A stretch of 54,055 nucleotides of DNA from NCBI RefSeq assembly GCF_016862195.1, contig NZ_BOMM01000023.1, positions 1 to 54,055 of the forward strand, given 5' to 3'. A program made the position numbers and the translations under genes. The notes under the pieces are model-generated. The model had not been told where the DNA came from. It saw nothing but the letters and a program-made list of their open reading frames with translations, and did not search any database. Positions 33,999-42,563 of the stretch are shown in pieces (positions within the stretch are counted from its first letter, which is position 1; each line of letters opens with the position of its first letter). The DNA comes from Paractinoplanes ferrugineus (GTDB taxonomy: Bacteria; Actinomycetota; Actinomycetes; Mycobacteriales; Micromonosporaceae).

Positions 33999-34868
33999 CT
34001 ACCAGGAACCGGCGGTGGGGCCGGCCGAACCGCCGCGACGGCGGAGGTACTTCTCGAACTCGCTCGCGATCTCGTCCCCGGTCAGCGGCTGGATGCCCTC
34101 GTCGCCGACGCGCTCCTCCAGCTCACGGACATATTCCCCGAGCTCGGCGTCCTGCTCGGCGGCCACCCGCACCCGCTTCTCCCACTCGTCGGCCTCCTCG
34201 GCCAGGTCGGCCATCGGGACCGGCAGGTCGAGGACGTCCTCCAGGCGCGACAGCAGGGCGAGCGTCGCCTTGGGGCACGGCGGGTTGTTCGCGTAATGCG
34301 GCACGTGCACCCAGAACGACAGGGCTTCCAGGTCGGCGCGCCCGGCCGCCTCGTGCAGCACGCCGACGATGCCGGTCGGGCCGTCGTAGCGGGTCGGGAC
34401 GACCTTGTACTTGTCGGCTATGCCGTTGTCGCTGGCCGATCCGCTGATCGGCAGGGGGCGGGTGTAGGGCACGTCGGCCAGCAGGGCACCCAGCAGCACG
34501 ATCCGGTTGACCTCGAGGCTGTGGCAGACCTCGAGCACCTGCTCGCAGAAGGTGCGCCAGCGCATGCTCGGCTCGATGCCGCGGATCAGCACCACGTCCC
34601 GGTCGGCGCCCTCGGGGCTGGCCACCATGAAGCGGGTGGTCGGCCACTCGATCTTCCGGGTCTCGCCCTCGGCCATCGTGATGGTCGGGCGGCTCACCTG
34701 GAAGTCGTAGAAGTCCTCGGGGTCGATGGTCGAGATCTCCCGGGCCTGCCACACCTGCTCGAGGTGTTCCACGGCCGCGGTGGATGCGTCCGCAGCGTCG
34801 TTCCAGCCCTCGAAGGCGGCGATGGCCACAGGGGAACGAAGCACGGGGAGGCCGTCGAACTCAGTCAT
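33999..34868 (-). CDS. PAC2 family protein
   Basis: 289 residues. VAIAAFEGWNDAADASTAAV at the start is the PAC2 signature region. 'IVLLGALLADVPYTRPLPISGS' and GIVGVLHEAA continue the family pattern. PAC2 proteins relate to proteasome assembly chaperone 2. Actinobacterial members have no proven role but occur near mshC and proteasome genes, both present here. ATG 34868 is chosen; an 18-residue upstream extension lacks conservation. The C-terminal helical tail is strongly charged. Confidence 0.9.
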   Translation of the reverse strand: MTEFDGLPVLRSPVAIAAFEGWNDAADASTAAVEHLEQVWQAREISTIDPEDFYDFQVSRPTITMAEGETRKIEWPTTRFMVASPEGADRDVVLIRGIEPSMRWRTFCEQVLEVCHSLEVNRIVLLGALLADVPYTRPLPISGSASDNGIADKYKVVPTRYDGPTGIVGVLHEAAGRADLEALSFWVHVPHYANNPPCPKATLALLSRLEDVLDLPVPMADLAEEADEWEKRVRVAAEQDAELGEYVRELEERVGDEGIQPLTGDEIASEFEKYLRRRGGSAGPTAGSW

Positions 34869-35127
34869 AGGTGACAGCCTACGTGCGCTGCGTGTGCGGT
34901 ACTCGTCGGCCGCGCCGCGCACGGCGCTCAGCCGGGCCGGTAGAGAGCGGCGTCACAACCCCGAAATGCCCATAAATACTAAGGAAAAGGGCGATTCATC
35001 AGGGGTCGTGGTGCGGGAGCCGGCGGCAGCTTCGCATGCCGCAGCTGGTGTACGGCCGTCCGCCGCACCCGGCTCGAACTGTGCGGCGCGGGCAGCGCCA
35101 GTGCGGTTGGGGACGCGATCGCACGTA

Positions 35128-35688
35128 CTATCCTTTTGCGGCTTTTCCGGCTTCTGACAGCAACGCGGCGCAGCGCAGATTGCGGTATTTGCCGCGATAG
35201 TCCAGGCCGTAACCGACGATGAGGCCGTCGCTGACGTCGAACCCGACGTGGGTGGGGGTGTCGGCGAAGTGCGCGACGTCGGGTTTGCGGAGCAGGGCGC
35301 AGACCGTGATCGATCGGGGCGCGCGCTGGGCGATGGTGCTGATCAGCCAGTTCATCGTGAGTCCGGTGTCGATGACGCCGTCGACGATGATCACATCGCG
35401 TCCGGAGACGTCCACGTCGAGATCCTTGAGCAGACGGACCGAGCCGGACGCGCGGTTGCGGGTGCTGTACGACTTGATCGCCATCCAGGCGACCTCGGCC
35501 GGCGCGGGGTAGGCGCGTGCGAGATCCACCGTGAACGTCGCGGCTCCACCAAGCACCCCGACGAGCACCGGAACCGACTCGCCATAGCGTTCGTGCAGCT
35601 CAGCGGCCAGTGACGCGACCCTGGCCAAAATCTGCTCCTCGGTCAGGAGCACCGCTTCGAGATCCTTCGCTACATGGCCGGCGTCCAC
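35128..35688 (-). CDS. Hypoxanthine phosphoribosyltransferase-like protein
   Basis: 186 residues, the usual Hpt size. The PRPP loop region is VIIVDGVIDTGLT (about 99-111), where typical Hpt proteins have VED-(I/V)-(I/V)-D-(S/T)-GLT; one of the two paired acidic residues is thus replaced by Gly. 'SYSTRNRASGSVRLLKDLD' is the conserved flexible-loop region. The protein may be a purine-salvage paralogue or a changed-specificity enzyme. The GTG at 35688 has GGGAGG just upstream. It is divergent from the phosphatidyltransferase. Confidence 0.8.
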   Translation of the reverse strand: MDAGHVAKDLEAVLLTEEQILARVASLAAELHERYGESVPVLVGVLGGAATFTVDLARAYPAPAEVAWMAIKSYSTRNRASGSVRLLKDLDVDVSGRDVIIVDGVIDTGLTMNWLISTIAQRAPRSITVCALLRKPDVAHFADTPTHVGFDVSDGLIVGYGLDYRGKYRNLRCAALLSEAGKAAKG

Positions 35689-35822
35689 ATGTGCCTCCCA
35701 GGGCTCCCTCCAAGATCTTGCCACGCCCACGGAGGTGGGCTGTACTTCCGCCGCTCGTTGGGGTTCCGGTAAGGTCCGCGCGTTCGAAAGTTCATGTTCT
35801 CGGCACTTGGTGGAGTTGCTGC

Positions 35823-36719
35823 ATGGCGTCACGAGTCGCACTGAGCGAGATTCGCTCCCGCACCTACAAGCAGCGGGATGCTTGGTGGACCGTCTGGCTC
35901 GTCGATCCGCTCGCCTCCCGGCTGGTCTGGCTGGTGTCGCCGTGGCGCTGGGTCACGCCGAACCTGCTCACGATCGCCGCGTTCGTGGTCGGCCTCGGTT
36001 CGGCCGCCGCGTTCTTCCAGGCGCGCGACGGCGGGTACGGCTGGCTGCTGCTCGGCGCCCTGCTGTTCCACCTGAGCTTCGTGCTCGACTGCATGGACGG
36101 CAAGATCGCCCGCCTGAACGGGACCGGCTCGGTGTTCGGGGTGTGGCTCGACTACGTCTTCGACCGGCTGCGGGTCGCGGCCTGCGCGGTTGCCATGTTC
36201 GGCGGCCAGTACGAGCGCACACACGATTTCGTGTACGTGTGGCTGGCCGGCCTGGTGCTCTTCCTCGACATGTTCCGCTACTTGAACGCCCTGGAAATGG
36301 GCAAGATCAAGACGGACATGCGGGCGAATCTGGAGGCCCTGCAGCCCGCCCCGCCGGTGTCGCCGGTCCTGCCGGCGTCGTCGTCCCCGCGTCTTGTCGA
36401 CGAGGCCGCACCGGCGGAGGACGTCGAATTCCGGGCCAAGTTCGGGCTGTTCGTCCGGGTCCGCAACGCGCTTGTCCGGCAGCGGATCCGGCCGCACGTG
36501 TTCAGCGGCATCGAGTTCATGATGTTCGTGTTCATCCTCGGCCCGGTGCTGGACCGGATCCTCGGCATGACAATCATCTCGGCCGCACTGATGATCGTTT
36601 TCGAGCTGCTGCTGATCTACAAGCTGTGGACCGCCACCCGCGCCTACGCCCGTCGGATGGCCACCGTCCCGGCCCAGCTCGCGATGGTCGACGACGAGGT
36701 CACAGCGGGTGTTCCATGA
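35823..36719 (+). CDS. CDP-alcohol phosphatidyltransferase family membrane enzyme
   Basis: 298 residues with several membrane helices. The CDP-OH-P signature is complete: D89-x2-DG-x2-AR-x8-G106-x3-D110-x3-D114. This enzyme class transfers a phosphatidyl or phospho-sugar-alcohol group from a CDP donor to an alcohol at the membrane. The acceptor is unknown. A Pro/Ser-rich loop near residues 175-200 interrupts the membrane part. ATG 35823 is chosen; longer frames upstream lie in the divergent promoter region. The 3' end overlaps the convergent GNAT gene by 20 bp. Confidence 0.88.
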   Translation: MASRVALSEIRSRTYKQRDAWWTVWLVDPLASRLVWLVSPWRWVTPNLLTIAAFVVGLGSAAAFFQARDGGYGWLLLGALLFHLSFVLDCMDGKIARLNGTGSVFGVWLDYVFDRLRVAACAVAMFGGQYERTHDFVYVWLAGLVLFLDMFRYLNALEMGKIKTDMRANLEALQPAPPVSPVLPASSSPRLVDEAAPAEDVEFRAKFGLFVRVRNALVRQRIRPHVFSGIEFMMFVFILGPVLDRILGMTIISAALMIVFELLLIYKLWTATRAYARRMATVPAQLAMVDDEVTAGVP

Positions 36720-37167
36720 GCGCCACATCGGTGAGCACGCTGTAACCGTTGCGCGCGTACAGCTCGATCGCCCGCGTGTTGGCGGTCTCGGTCTGCAGTG
36801 ACACGCGATGCGCGCCGTTTCGACGCGCATCGTGGGCCACCAGCTCGAGCAGGGCACGCGCGACGCCCTGAGCACGTGCCTCCGGCGTGACGTACAGGTC
36901 GCGCACCAGCCAGGCGGTGCGCAGGGTGAGCGCCGCCGGCACCACCGCGATCGAGCAGATGCCCTGAGCCTCGATTCCCGTCCCCGCCACGTAGATCCGC
37001 GCGCGCTCGGACATGATCTGCTCGTGCATCCACTCGGCGACCGCCGCCGGGGCGGGGTTGGCGCCGTAGTACTGCCGGTACTCGTCGAACAGCTCGGACG
37101 TCTCCCGGAACAGCAAGTCGTCCGCACCGGTGAGCCGTCGCGCCGTGGCGATCGCCGTCGCGGTCAT
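36700..37167 (-). CDS. GNAT family N-acetyltransferase
   Basis: 155 residues. LVRDLYVTPEARAQGVARALLEL contains the acetyl-CoA-binding R/Q-x-x-G-x-A loop (ARAQGVA), and 'SLQTETANTRAIELYARNGY' is the closing family motif. The acceptor is unknown. ATG 37167 is used, with the next gene divergent 57 bp away. Longer open sequence upstream overlaps that gene and is an artefact. Confidence 0.88.
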   Translation of the reverse strand: MTATAIATARRLTGADDLLFRETSELFDEYRQYYGANPAPAAVAEWMHEQIMSERARIYVAGTGIEAQGICSIAVVPAALTLRTAWLVRDLYVTPEARAQGVARALLELVAHDARRNGAHRVSLQTETANTRAIELYARNGYSVLTDVALMEHPL

Positions 37168-37189
37168 GACGCCATAATCCCGGTGAGAC

Positions 37190-37218
37190 CGACAAAGTGT
37201 CTTATAAACCCGCATAAT
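37190..37218 (+). promoter_or_regulatory. Promoter for a probably leaderless transcript
   Basis: CGACAA and CATAAT are 17 bases apart, and the -10 ends six bases before the GTG of the downstream gene. That leaves no room for a ribosome binding site, so translation is probably leaderless, which is common in actinobacteria. Confidence 0.45.
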
Positions 37219-37224
37219 GCAACC

Positions 37225-37776
37225 GTGGCGCACATCGACCAAGTCCTCGGACCGGCCGACGACACCGTGACGTTCTTCCAGCCCAGAGCGATGGTCTACG
37301 TGACGATGCTCTGGGTGATCGCGGCCGTCTGGGTGGTGAGCCTCGGTCTGCATGTCCTCGTGCGGCTGGCCGTAGGCGACTCCCTTTCCGGCGATGACCT
37401 GGTCGTCTACGTGGAGATAGCGCTGATCGTGCCGGTCGTGCTGGCGGCCGGCATCCTGCTGATGGCGTGGAAACGGCTGGGCTGGCTGCACAGCTCGATG
37501 CATGGCCTGGACTTCGCGGCGACCGGCCGCAAGCCGGTGCACCTGCCGTGGGCGGGCGTCGGCTCGGTGACGCTGCGCCACTGGGGCCCGTTCACCGAAC
37601 TGGTGGTCACGCCCATCGCCCCGGACTTCGCAACGGTGGGTGACGGCCCGGGCCGCCCGCCCCGGATGCGCAAGCGAGGGGGCGAGGTGACATATCTGGT
37701 GGACGTGGGGTTGATGTCTCCCGGTCCGTCAGTTCTACTCGCTGAGCTCCACCGGCGGCTACCGACCAAGGTCTAG
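37225..37776 (+). CDS. Membrane protein of unknown function, two transmembrane segments
   Basis: 183 residues. Two hydrophobic helices (VYVTMLWVIAAVWVVSLGL and VEIALIVPVVLAAGILLMAW) are followed by a cytoplasmic-looking beta-rich domain that resembles PH-like domains of small bacterial membrane proteins (LPWAGVGSVTLRHWGPF). I cannot name the family. GTG 37225 fits a leaderless transcript from the -10 just upstream. The AraC gene follows on the same strand. Confidence 0.72.
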   Translation: MAHIDQVLGPADDTVTFFQPRAMVYVTMLWVIAAVWVVSLGLHVLVRLAVGDSLSGDDLVVYVEIALIVPVVLAAGILLMAWKRLGWLHSSMHGLDFAATGRKPVHLPWAGVGSVTLRHWGPFTELVVTPIAPDFATVGDGPGRPPRMRKRGGEVTYLVDVGLMSPGPSVLLAELHRRLPTKV

Positions 37777-37837
37777 ACGGTTGACCCGATGGTCGACTGC
37801 CGATCAGGCTGGCGGCGTGGTCCACTCATCGGCGGCG

Positions 37838-38698
37838 ATGGTTCATTCGATGCCGACGCGCGCCCAGGCGGCCCGGTGCGAGACGGTGGCGCGGATGGCG
37901 CCGCCCGTGCTGCGCGGGCACACCATCGGCTACGGCAGCTTCCGGTCCGCGGACGGCCGGGCGATCGCGCACCGGCTGCTGCCTATCAGCCTGGCCGCCC
38001 TGGTCGTCGACCTCGCCTCGGCGAAGGCGGTGGTCACCGGTCCGCGAGCGTCGTCCGGCACCGACGGCGAGACGACGTGGGGCTGCGGCGTGTCGATCGG
38101 CCTGACACCGGCCGGCGTGGCCGCGTTGCTGGGCGTCCCGATGCGCGAGCTGACCGCCCGATCGCTGCTGCTCGAGGACCTGGTGGGCCGGCGAGCGGCG
38201 GCCGAACTGCCGGAACGCCTGGCCGAGGCACCCGACTGGCCGGCCCGGTTCCGCCTGCTCGACACCCTGCTGACCCATCGACTAGGCCGGCACGCCCCAG
38301 CCCGCGACCCGCACGCCCCGACCGGAGAACCGCACGCCCCAGCCGGAGTCCCGCGTGGGCGGGAGGGCGAGCTTGTCATGGTGGCGTGGGGTTACCTGCA
38401 ACGAGGGGGCGGGCGGCTCCGCGTCGGGGATCTCGCGGCGCGGCTCGGTGTCGGGCGGCGGGGGCTGGAGCGGGAGTTCCGGGCGGCGTTCGGGCTGTCG
38501 CCGGGGGTGGTGGGGCGGATCGCGCGGTTCCAGCGGGCGCTCGCCCTGGTGCAGCGTGGCCTGGGGTTCGCCGAGGTCGCGGCCGTGGGTGGCTATGCCG
38601 ATCAGGCCCATTTCACCCGCGAGATGCGGGCGATGGCCGGGATCACGCCGGGGGAGCTGCGCGCAATCGTTCAAGACCCGGGGACGACCGGCGCCTAG
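37838..38698 (+). CDS. AraC-family transcriptional regulator
   Basis: 286 residues from ATG 37838 (GTG 37817 is also possible). The C-terminal double helix-turn-helix is clear: LRVGDLAARLGVGRRGLERE, then 'GFAEVAAVGGYADQAHFTRE'. The N-terminal part resembles the DUF6597-like sensor region of related regulators. A short linker repeats HAP with Pro (HAPARDPHAPTGEPHAPAG). It is followed within 12 bases by an SDR gene on the same strand, its probable target or co-transcribed partner. Confidence 0.85.
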   Translation: MVHSMPTRAQAARCETVARMAPPVLRGHTIGYGSFRSADGRAIAHRLLPISLAALVVDLASAKAVVTGPRASSGTDGETTWGCGVSIGLTPAGVAALLGVPMRELTARSLLLEDLVGRRAAAELPERLAEAPDWPARFRLLDTLLTHRLGRHAPARDPHAPTGEPHAPAGVPRGREGELVMVAWGYLQRGGGRLRVGDLAARLGVGRRGLEREFRAAFGLSPGVVGRIARFQRALALVQRGLGFAEVAAVGGYADQAHFTREMRAMAGITPGELRAIVQDPGTTGA

Positions 38699-38709
38699 CG
38701 TGTCCCGGC

Positions 38710-39414
38710 ATGACGCTGAGCGGGAAGACGGCCGTCGTCACGGGCGGATCGCGGGGGATCGGGCGGGCCGTCGTGCGGCGGCTCGTCGCGGCGGGGGCGC
38801 GTGTGGTGTTCACCTACGCGCACCGGGAGCCGGCGGAGGTGCCGCCCGGGACGGTGGCGGTGCGAGCCGACCAGGCCGACCTGGCGAGCCTCGAGATGAT
38901 CTTCGAGCAGGTCGCGGACGGCTTCGACATCCTGGTCAACAACGTCGGGGTCGGCCCCCGGATCCCGATCGCCGAGCTGACCGCCGACCAGATCGACCGG
39001 GTGTTCACGATCAATCTGCGGTTCCCGCTGCTGGCCATCAAGGCGGCCGTCCCGCTGCTGCGCGACGGCGGCCGGATCATCAACATCTCGACGCTCAACA
39101 CGGTGCTCGGGGCGCCTGGATTGTCCCTCTACTGTTCGTCCAAGGCCGCCTTGGAGCAGGTGACCGTGGTGGCGTCCAAGGAGCTCGGCCCGCGCGCGAT
39201 CACCGTCAACACGGTTTCCCCGGGGGCCACCGACACCGACATGCTGCGTGCCCACAACGAGGCCGACGGGCTGGCCCAGGGCGTGGCGATGACGGCCCTG
39301 CGGCGGCTGGGCACACCCGACGACATCGCGGCGGTGGTGGCGTTCCTGGTCTCCGCGGACGGCGGCTGGATCACCGGCCAGAACATCCGGGCCACCGGCG
39401 GGCTGATCCTCTGA
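38710..39414 (+). CDS. Short-chain dehydrogenase/reductase (SDR)
   Basis: 234 residues. The NAD(P)-binding motif VVTGGSRGIG, 'ILVNNVG', and the catalytic Ser...YxxxK (ISTLNT...YCSSKAALEQ) are present, with the Tyr followed by CSSK. Arg-type residues after strand two suggest NADP preference, but this is weak. The family oxidises or reduces many alcohols and ketones. Start ATG 38710 lies 12 bases after the AraC stop. Confidence 0.92.
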   Translation: MTLSGKTAVVTGGSRGIGRAVVRRLVAAGARVVFTYAHREPAEVPPGTVAVRADQADLASLEMIFEQVADGFDILVNNVGVGPRIPIAELTADQIDRVFTINLRFPLLAIKAAVPLLRDGGRIINISTLNTVLGAPGLSLYCSSKAALEQVTVVASKELGPRAITVNTVSPGATDTDMLRAHNEADGLAQGVAMTALRRLGTPDDIAAVVAFLVSADGGWITGQNIRATGGLIL

Positions 39415-39431
39415 GTCGTGGCCGCCGCCCG

Positions 39432-40157
39432 CTACAGGGGTTTTCCGAATCGGACCGGCACCCCGGGGGAGTAGAGCACGCTGGCCGGCGGCCCCTCGGG
39501 GGCCGGCAGCCCGCCGGCGGAGATCAGCTCGTCGTCGAGGTGGAGCAGTTCGGCACGGTGCAGGGGCCAGCGGGGGTGCTCGTTGGGCAGGTGGATCGTC
39601 CGGCCCCAGGCGCGGGTGTGCAGGCCCCAGCGGGCGGTGAGGAAGTGTTCGAGTGCGGTGGGTTCGGTGATCGCTTCGCCGGTACGCACGGTGAGCTCGC
39701 TGCTCGCCCCGCGCGGGCCGGGCCAGCGTCGCCTCGAGGTGTAGGTCAGCTCGTTCCCCCCGCGTTGGAGGCGCATCTTCGCCCACATGTAGGGCAGGCC
39801 CAGGGCCAGCCTGGCGGTCAGCACCGGGACCAGGCGTTCGGCCTCCAGGGAGAGGAAGACGACAGCCCGGTGGCCGTTGGCGTCGACGCTGTAGAGGCGC
39901 ACGTTGGTCTCGCAGAACGTGCCGAGATAGGGCACCGCGGGCCCGTTCAGGAAGCCGATGCCGACCATCCGGAACGCGATCAGGCCGACGTACGCCCGGC
40001 CCTCGAACAGGTCGGGTTCGACGCCCGCCGGCAGCAGCGGCGCGAGGCGGGCCGGGTCGGCCGCCCAGTGCAGGAAGGCCAGGTCCGCCCAGCGCTGCCC
40101 GAGAAGCGACTTCGTCACGGGGCGTGTTGTCTCGGGGGTCACGTCTTCGACGGTCAT
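39432..40157 (-). CDS. DUF2071 (YqjF-like) protein
   Basis: 241 residues. LLGQRWADLAFLHWAADP, then LPAGVEPDLFEGRAYVGLIAF and VPYLGTFCETNVRLYSV match the DUF2071 pattern, a beta-barrel-like family related to acetoacetate decarboxylase folds. No activity is assigned. The start overlaps the stop of the upstream phosphotransferase gene (ATGA), so the two proteins are probably made together. Confidence 0.88.
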   Translation of the reverse strand: MTVEDVTPETTRPVTKSLLGQRWADLAFLHWAADPARLAPLLPAGVEPDLFEGRAYVGLIAFRMVGIGFLNGPAVPYLGTFCETNVRLYSVDANGHRAVVFLSLEAERLVPVLTARLALGLPYMWAKMRLQRGGNELTYTSRRRWPGPRGASSELTVRTGEAITEPTALEHFLTARWGLHTRAWGRTIHLPNEHPRWPLHRAELLHLDDELISAGGLPAPEGPPASVLYSPGVPVRFGKPL

Positions 40158-40948
40158 GAGCCCAGGTCCCACAACAGACGGTAGTAGGCGATGCGTTCCG
40201 GATCGGGGTCGATGCCGTAGGCGCGGAAGAACAGGTCCTCCCACCCGGCACCGAAGTTCCAGCTCAGGCTCCATGATCCGATCGCCAGGTCGGCCCACCG
40301 GTCGGCCACCCCCAGGGCGGCCAGGTCGACGTGGGCGAGGTAGCGCCCGTCCTCGCCGAGCAGCGTGTTCGGGGCGCAGGCGTCGCCGTGGCAGACGACC
40401 AGCCGGTCGATCGGCGGCGGGCTGGTGGCGCGCTCCCACGCCACGTCGATGTCCAGGTCGCGGTGCTGCGGGTGGGCGTCGCCGAGGTCGCGCGGGCTCT
40501 TCGCCAAGCGGCGTTCGACGCTCCAATCAAAAGGGCATTCCTCGACCGGTACGCGGGTGTGCAGCTCGCGGAGGCCTTCGGCGATGGCCGTCACCGCCGT
40601 CGCGGGATCCGGGCGCCAGCGCCCGTCGACGGCCGACCACCCGTTGATCGCCCTGGTCTGCAGCCAGACGCCGGTTTCGTCGGAGCCGCTCGCCACCACT
40701 TCGGGGACTCGGACATAGCGGGCCGCCCACCGGAGCCGTTCCGCCTCCTGCGCCAGCGGCAGATCGGTCGACGCGGGCGCGAACTTCACGAAGTACTCGC
40801 TGCCGATCCGGTAGGTCAGGCCACCGACGACATTTCGCCACACCGGGGTCAACGGGCGGCCGGCGGCAATCGTGCGTACGGCGGCGGGGATCTCGATCTC
40901 CTCGCCGAAAGCGGTCTCCGGGGGGTGCACGATCGTCAACTCTGCCAC
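40154..40948 (-). CDS. Aminoglycoside 3'-phosphotransferase family protein
   Basis: 264 residues. VVCHGDACAPNTLL is the catalytic loop (HGDxxxxN) and AHVDLAALGVADRWADLA the metal-binding segment of APH enzymes. The N-terminal Lys-containing strand YFVKFAP binds ATP. The closest pattern is the APH(3')-like group common in actinomycete chromosomes, where it may act as intrinsic resistance or on another small alcohol. No resistance can be claimed from sequence. The GTG at 40948 lacks a strong ribosome site. DUF2071 follows with overlapping stop and start. Confidence 0.87.
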   Translation of the reverse strand: MAELTIVHPPETAFGEEIEIPAAVRTIAAGRPLTPVWRNVVGGLTYRIGSEYFVKFAPASTDLPLAQEAERLRWAARYVRVPEVVASGSDETGVWLQTRAINGWSAVDGRWRPDPATAVTAIAEGLRELHTRVPVEECPFDWSVERRLAKSPRDLGDAHPQHRDLDIDVAWERATSPPPIDRLVVCHGDACAPNTLLGEDGRYLAHVDLAALGVADRWADLAIGSWSLSWNFGAGWEDLFFRAYGIDPDPERIAYYRLLWDLGS

Positions 40949-41000
40949 TTGTGTCACACGACCGCCCGGGGACCCGTCCGGGCGGGAACAATTGGCGGCG

Positions 41001-41687
41001 ATGAACTCACAACAACCGGCCGCGGTGCTCTTCGACATGGACGGCACGCTGGTCGACAGCGAGAAAGTCTGGACGATCGCGCTCCACGATCTGGCCGCCT
41101 GGGCCGGTGGCGAGCTCTCGCCGAAGGCCCGCTCCGCGATGGTCGGCGGCAGCATGAAGTCGAGCATGCGGATCTTCCGGGAGGATCTGGGGCAGCCCGA
41201 CCGGCCCGAGGCACCCGACGTCGAGTGGCTCACGTCGCGGGTGTTCAACCTGTTCCGTGAGGGCCTGGTGTGGCGTCCGGGGGCGGCCGAGCTGTTGCGC
41301 GCGGTCAAGCTGGCGGGCCTGCCCACCGCTCTGGTCACCTCGACCGGCCGCACCCTGGTCGAGGCCGCCCTCGACACGCTCGGCCGGGAGAACTTCGACG
41401 TCGTGGTCTGCGGCGACGAGGTCACCATGCCCAAGCCCGACCCGGAGCCCTACCGCACCGCGGCCAAACTGATCGGCGTGCCGATCGAGGACTGCGTCGC
41501 GATCGAGGACTCGCCGACCGGCGTGGCCAGCGCGCTCGCCTCCGGGGCGGTCGTGCTGGCGGTGCCGGCCGAGCTGGAGCTGCCCCCGACCGACGGTGTC
41601 CACCTGCGCCGCTCGCTCGTCGGGGTGGACCCCGCATATCTCACCCAGCTGCTGATCAGTCAGCGGCTGTTGCGACCGGCCCGCTGA
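41001..41687 (+). CDS. HAD-superfamily hydrolase (beta-phosphoglucomutase-like)
   Basis: 228 residues. Motif I is LFDMDGTLVDSE with the nucleophile and acid Asp. Motif II is VTSTGR, motif III MPKPDPEPY and motif IV AIEDSPTG. The cap lies between motifs I and II, as in phosphoglycolate phosphatase/beta-PGM-type members. The substrate is unknown. It is divergent from the aminoglycoside phosphotransferase gene by 52 bp and converges on the response-regulator gene. Confidence 0.92.
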   Translation: MNSQQPAAVLFDMDGTLVDSEKVWTIALHDLAAWAGGELSPKARSAMVGGSMKSSMRIFREDLGQPDRPEAPDVEWLTSRVFNLFREGLVWRPGAAELLRAVKLAGLPTALVTSTGRTLVEAALDTLGRENFDVVVCGDEVTMPKPDPEPYRTAAKLIGVPIEDCVAIEDSPTGVASALASGAVVLAVPAELELPPTDGVHLRRSLVGVDPAYLTQLLISQRLLRPAR

Positions 41688-41743
41688 GCGGGACCGCCTC
41701 GATCGCCGCCACGACGGCGGCGCCGGGCGCCGCGGCGTGCGCT

Positions 41744-42505
41744 TCAGCGGCCCGGCTTGACGAGGCCGGTCTCGTAGGCGAGCACGACCGCCTGGGTGCG
41801 GTCGCGCAGGCGCAGCTTGCCGAGTACGTGGCCGACATGGGTCTTGATCGTCGTCTCGCTCACCTGGAAAGCCAGCGCGATCTCGGCGTTCGAGTGGCCG
41901 CGGGCGAGGTGCACCAGCACCTCGCGTTCACGGTCGGTGAGCGCGTCGAGCTTCGGCGTCACCGTCGTCTCGGGGGCGGGCAGGGCCTCGGCCACCCGGG
42001 CCAGGATGCGTGCGAGCACCATCGGGGTGATCACCGCGCCACCGGCCGCCACGGCTCGCACGGCGGCGATCACCTCGGCGGCCGGGGCGTCCTTGCGCAG
42101 GAAACCACCGGCGCCGGCGGCGATGGCGGCCAGGACCTCCTCGTCGCTGTCGCGGGCGGTGAGGACCAGCACCCGCACCGGCAGCCCGGCGTCGGCCACC
42201 GCGCGCGCCACCGTGTGTCCGTCGAGGCGCGGCAGCGCGATCTCGGTGATCAGCACGTCGGGCAGCAGCCGCCGGGCCAGCTCGACCGCCTCGGCGCCGT
42301 CCCCGGTCTCACCCACGACCAAGATCTCCGCCACCTCGGCCCCGCCGGCCCCCGCTCGGCCGGCCCCTGGTGCATCGGCCCCGGCTCCGTCGGCCCCGGC
42401 GCCGCCGGCGGTGGCCGCGGTCAACACCAGGCGCAGGCCCGAACGCTGCATGGGGGCCGGGTCGGCCAGCACTACCCGCAGGGGCCTGGGCCCGCTCTGG
42501 TCCAC
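41744..42505 (-). CDS. NarL/LuxR-type response regulator with degenerate receiver
   Basis: 253 residues. The C-terminal LuxR helix-turn-helix is intact: LTDREREVLVHLARGHSNAE, then VSETTIKTHVGHVL. The receiver is altered. The acidic pair is DP (15-16) instead of D-D/E, and the phosphoacceptor position has Glu (E88 in DVLITEIALP). T116 and K138 are retained. A 25-30-residue Ala/Gly/Asp-rich insert (about 32-58) separates the first helix from the second strand. Such a protein cannot be phosphorylated at the usual Asp, and Glu may mimic the active state. No histidine kinase is adjacent. Confidence 0.88.
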   Translation of the reverse strand: MDQSGPRPLRVVLADPAPMQRSGLRLVLTAATAGGAGADGAGADAPGAGRAGAGGAEVAEILVVGETGDGAEAVELARRLLPDVLITEIALPRLDGHTVARAVADAGLPVRVLVLTARDSDEEVLAAIAAGAGGFLRKDAPAAEVIAAVRAVAAGGAVITPMVLARILARVAEALPAPETTVTPKLDALTDREREVLVHLARGHSNAEIALAFQVSETTIKTHVGHVLGKLRLRDRTQAVVLAYETGLVKPGR

Positions 42506-42563
42506 GCGGCTGGAACCGCCCTCCGCTCGCGCCCGCTCGCCTCTCGCCGGCCCGGGTCAGGCG

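Noticed and set aside
40154..40948. Acquired antibiotic resistance gene
   Set aside because: The APH-like gene has the same base composition as its surroundings, no mobile element nearby, and is a common chromosomal family in actinomycetes.
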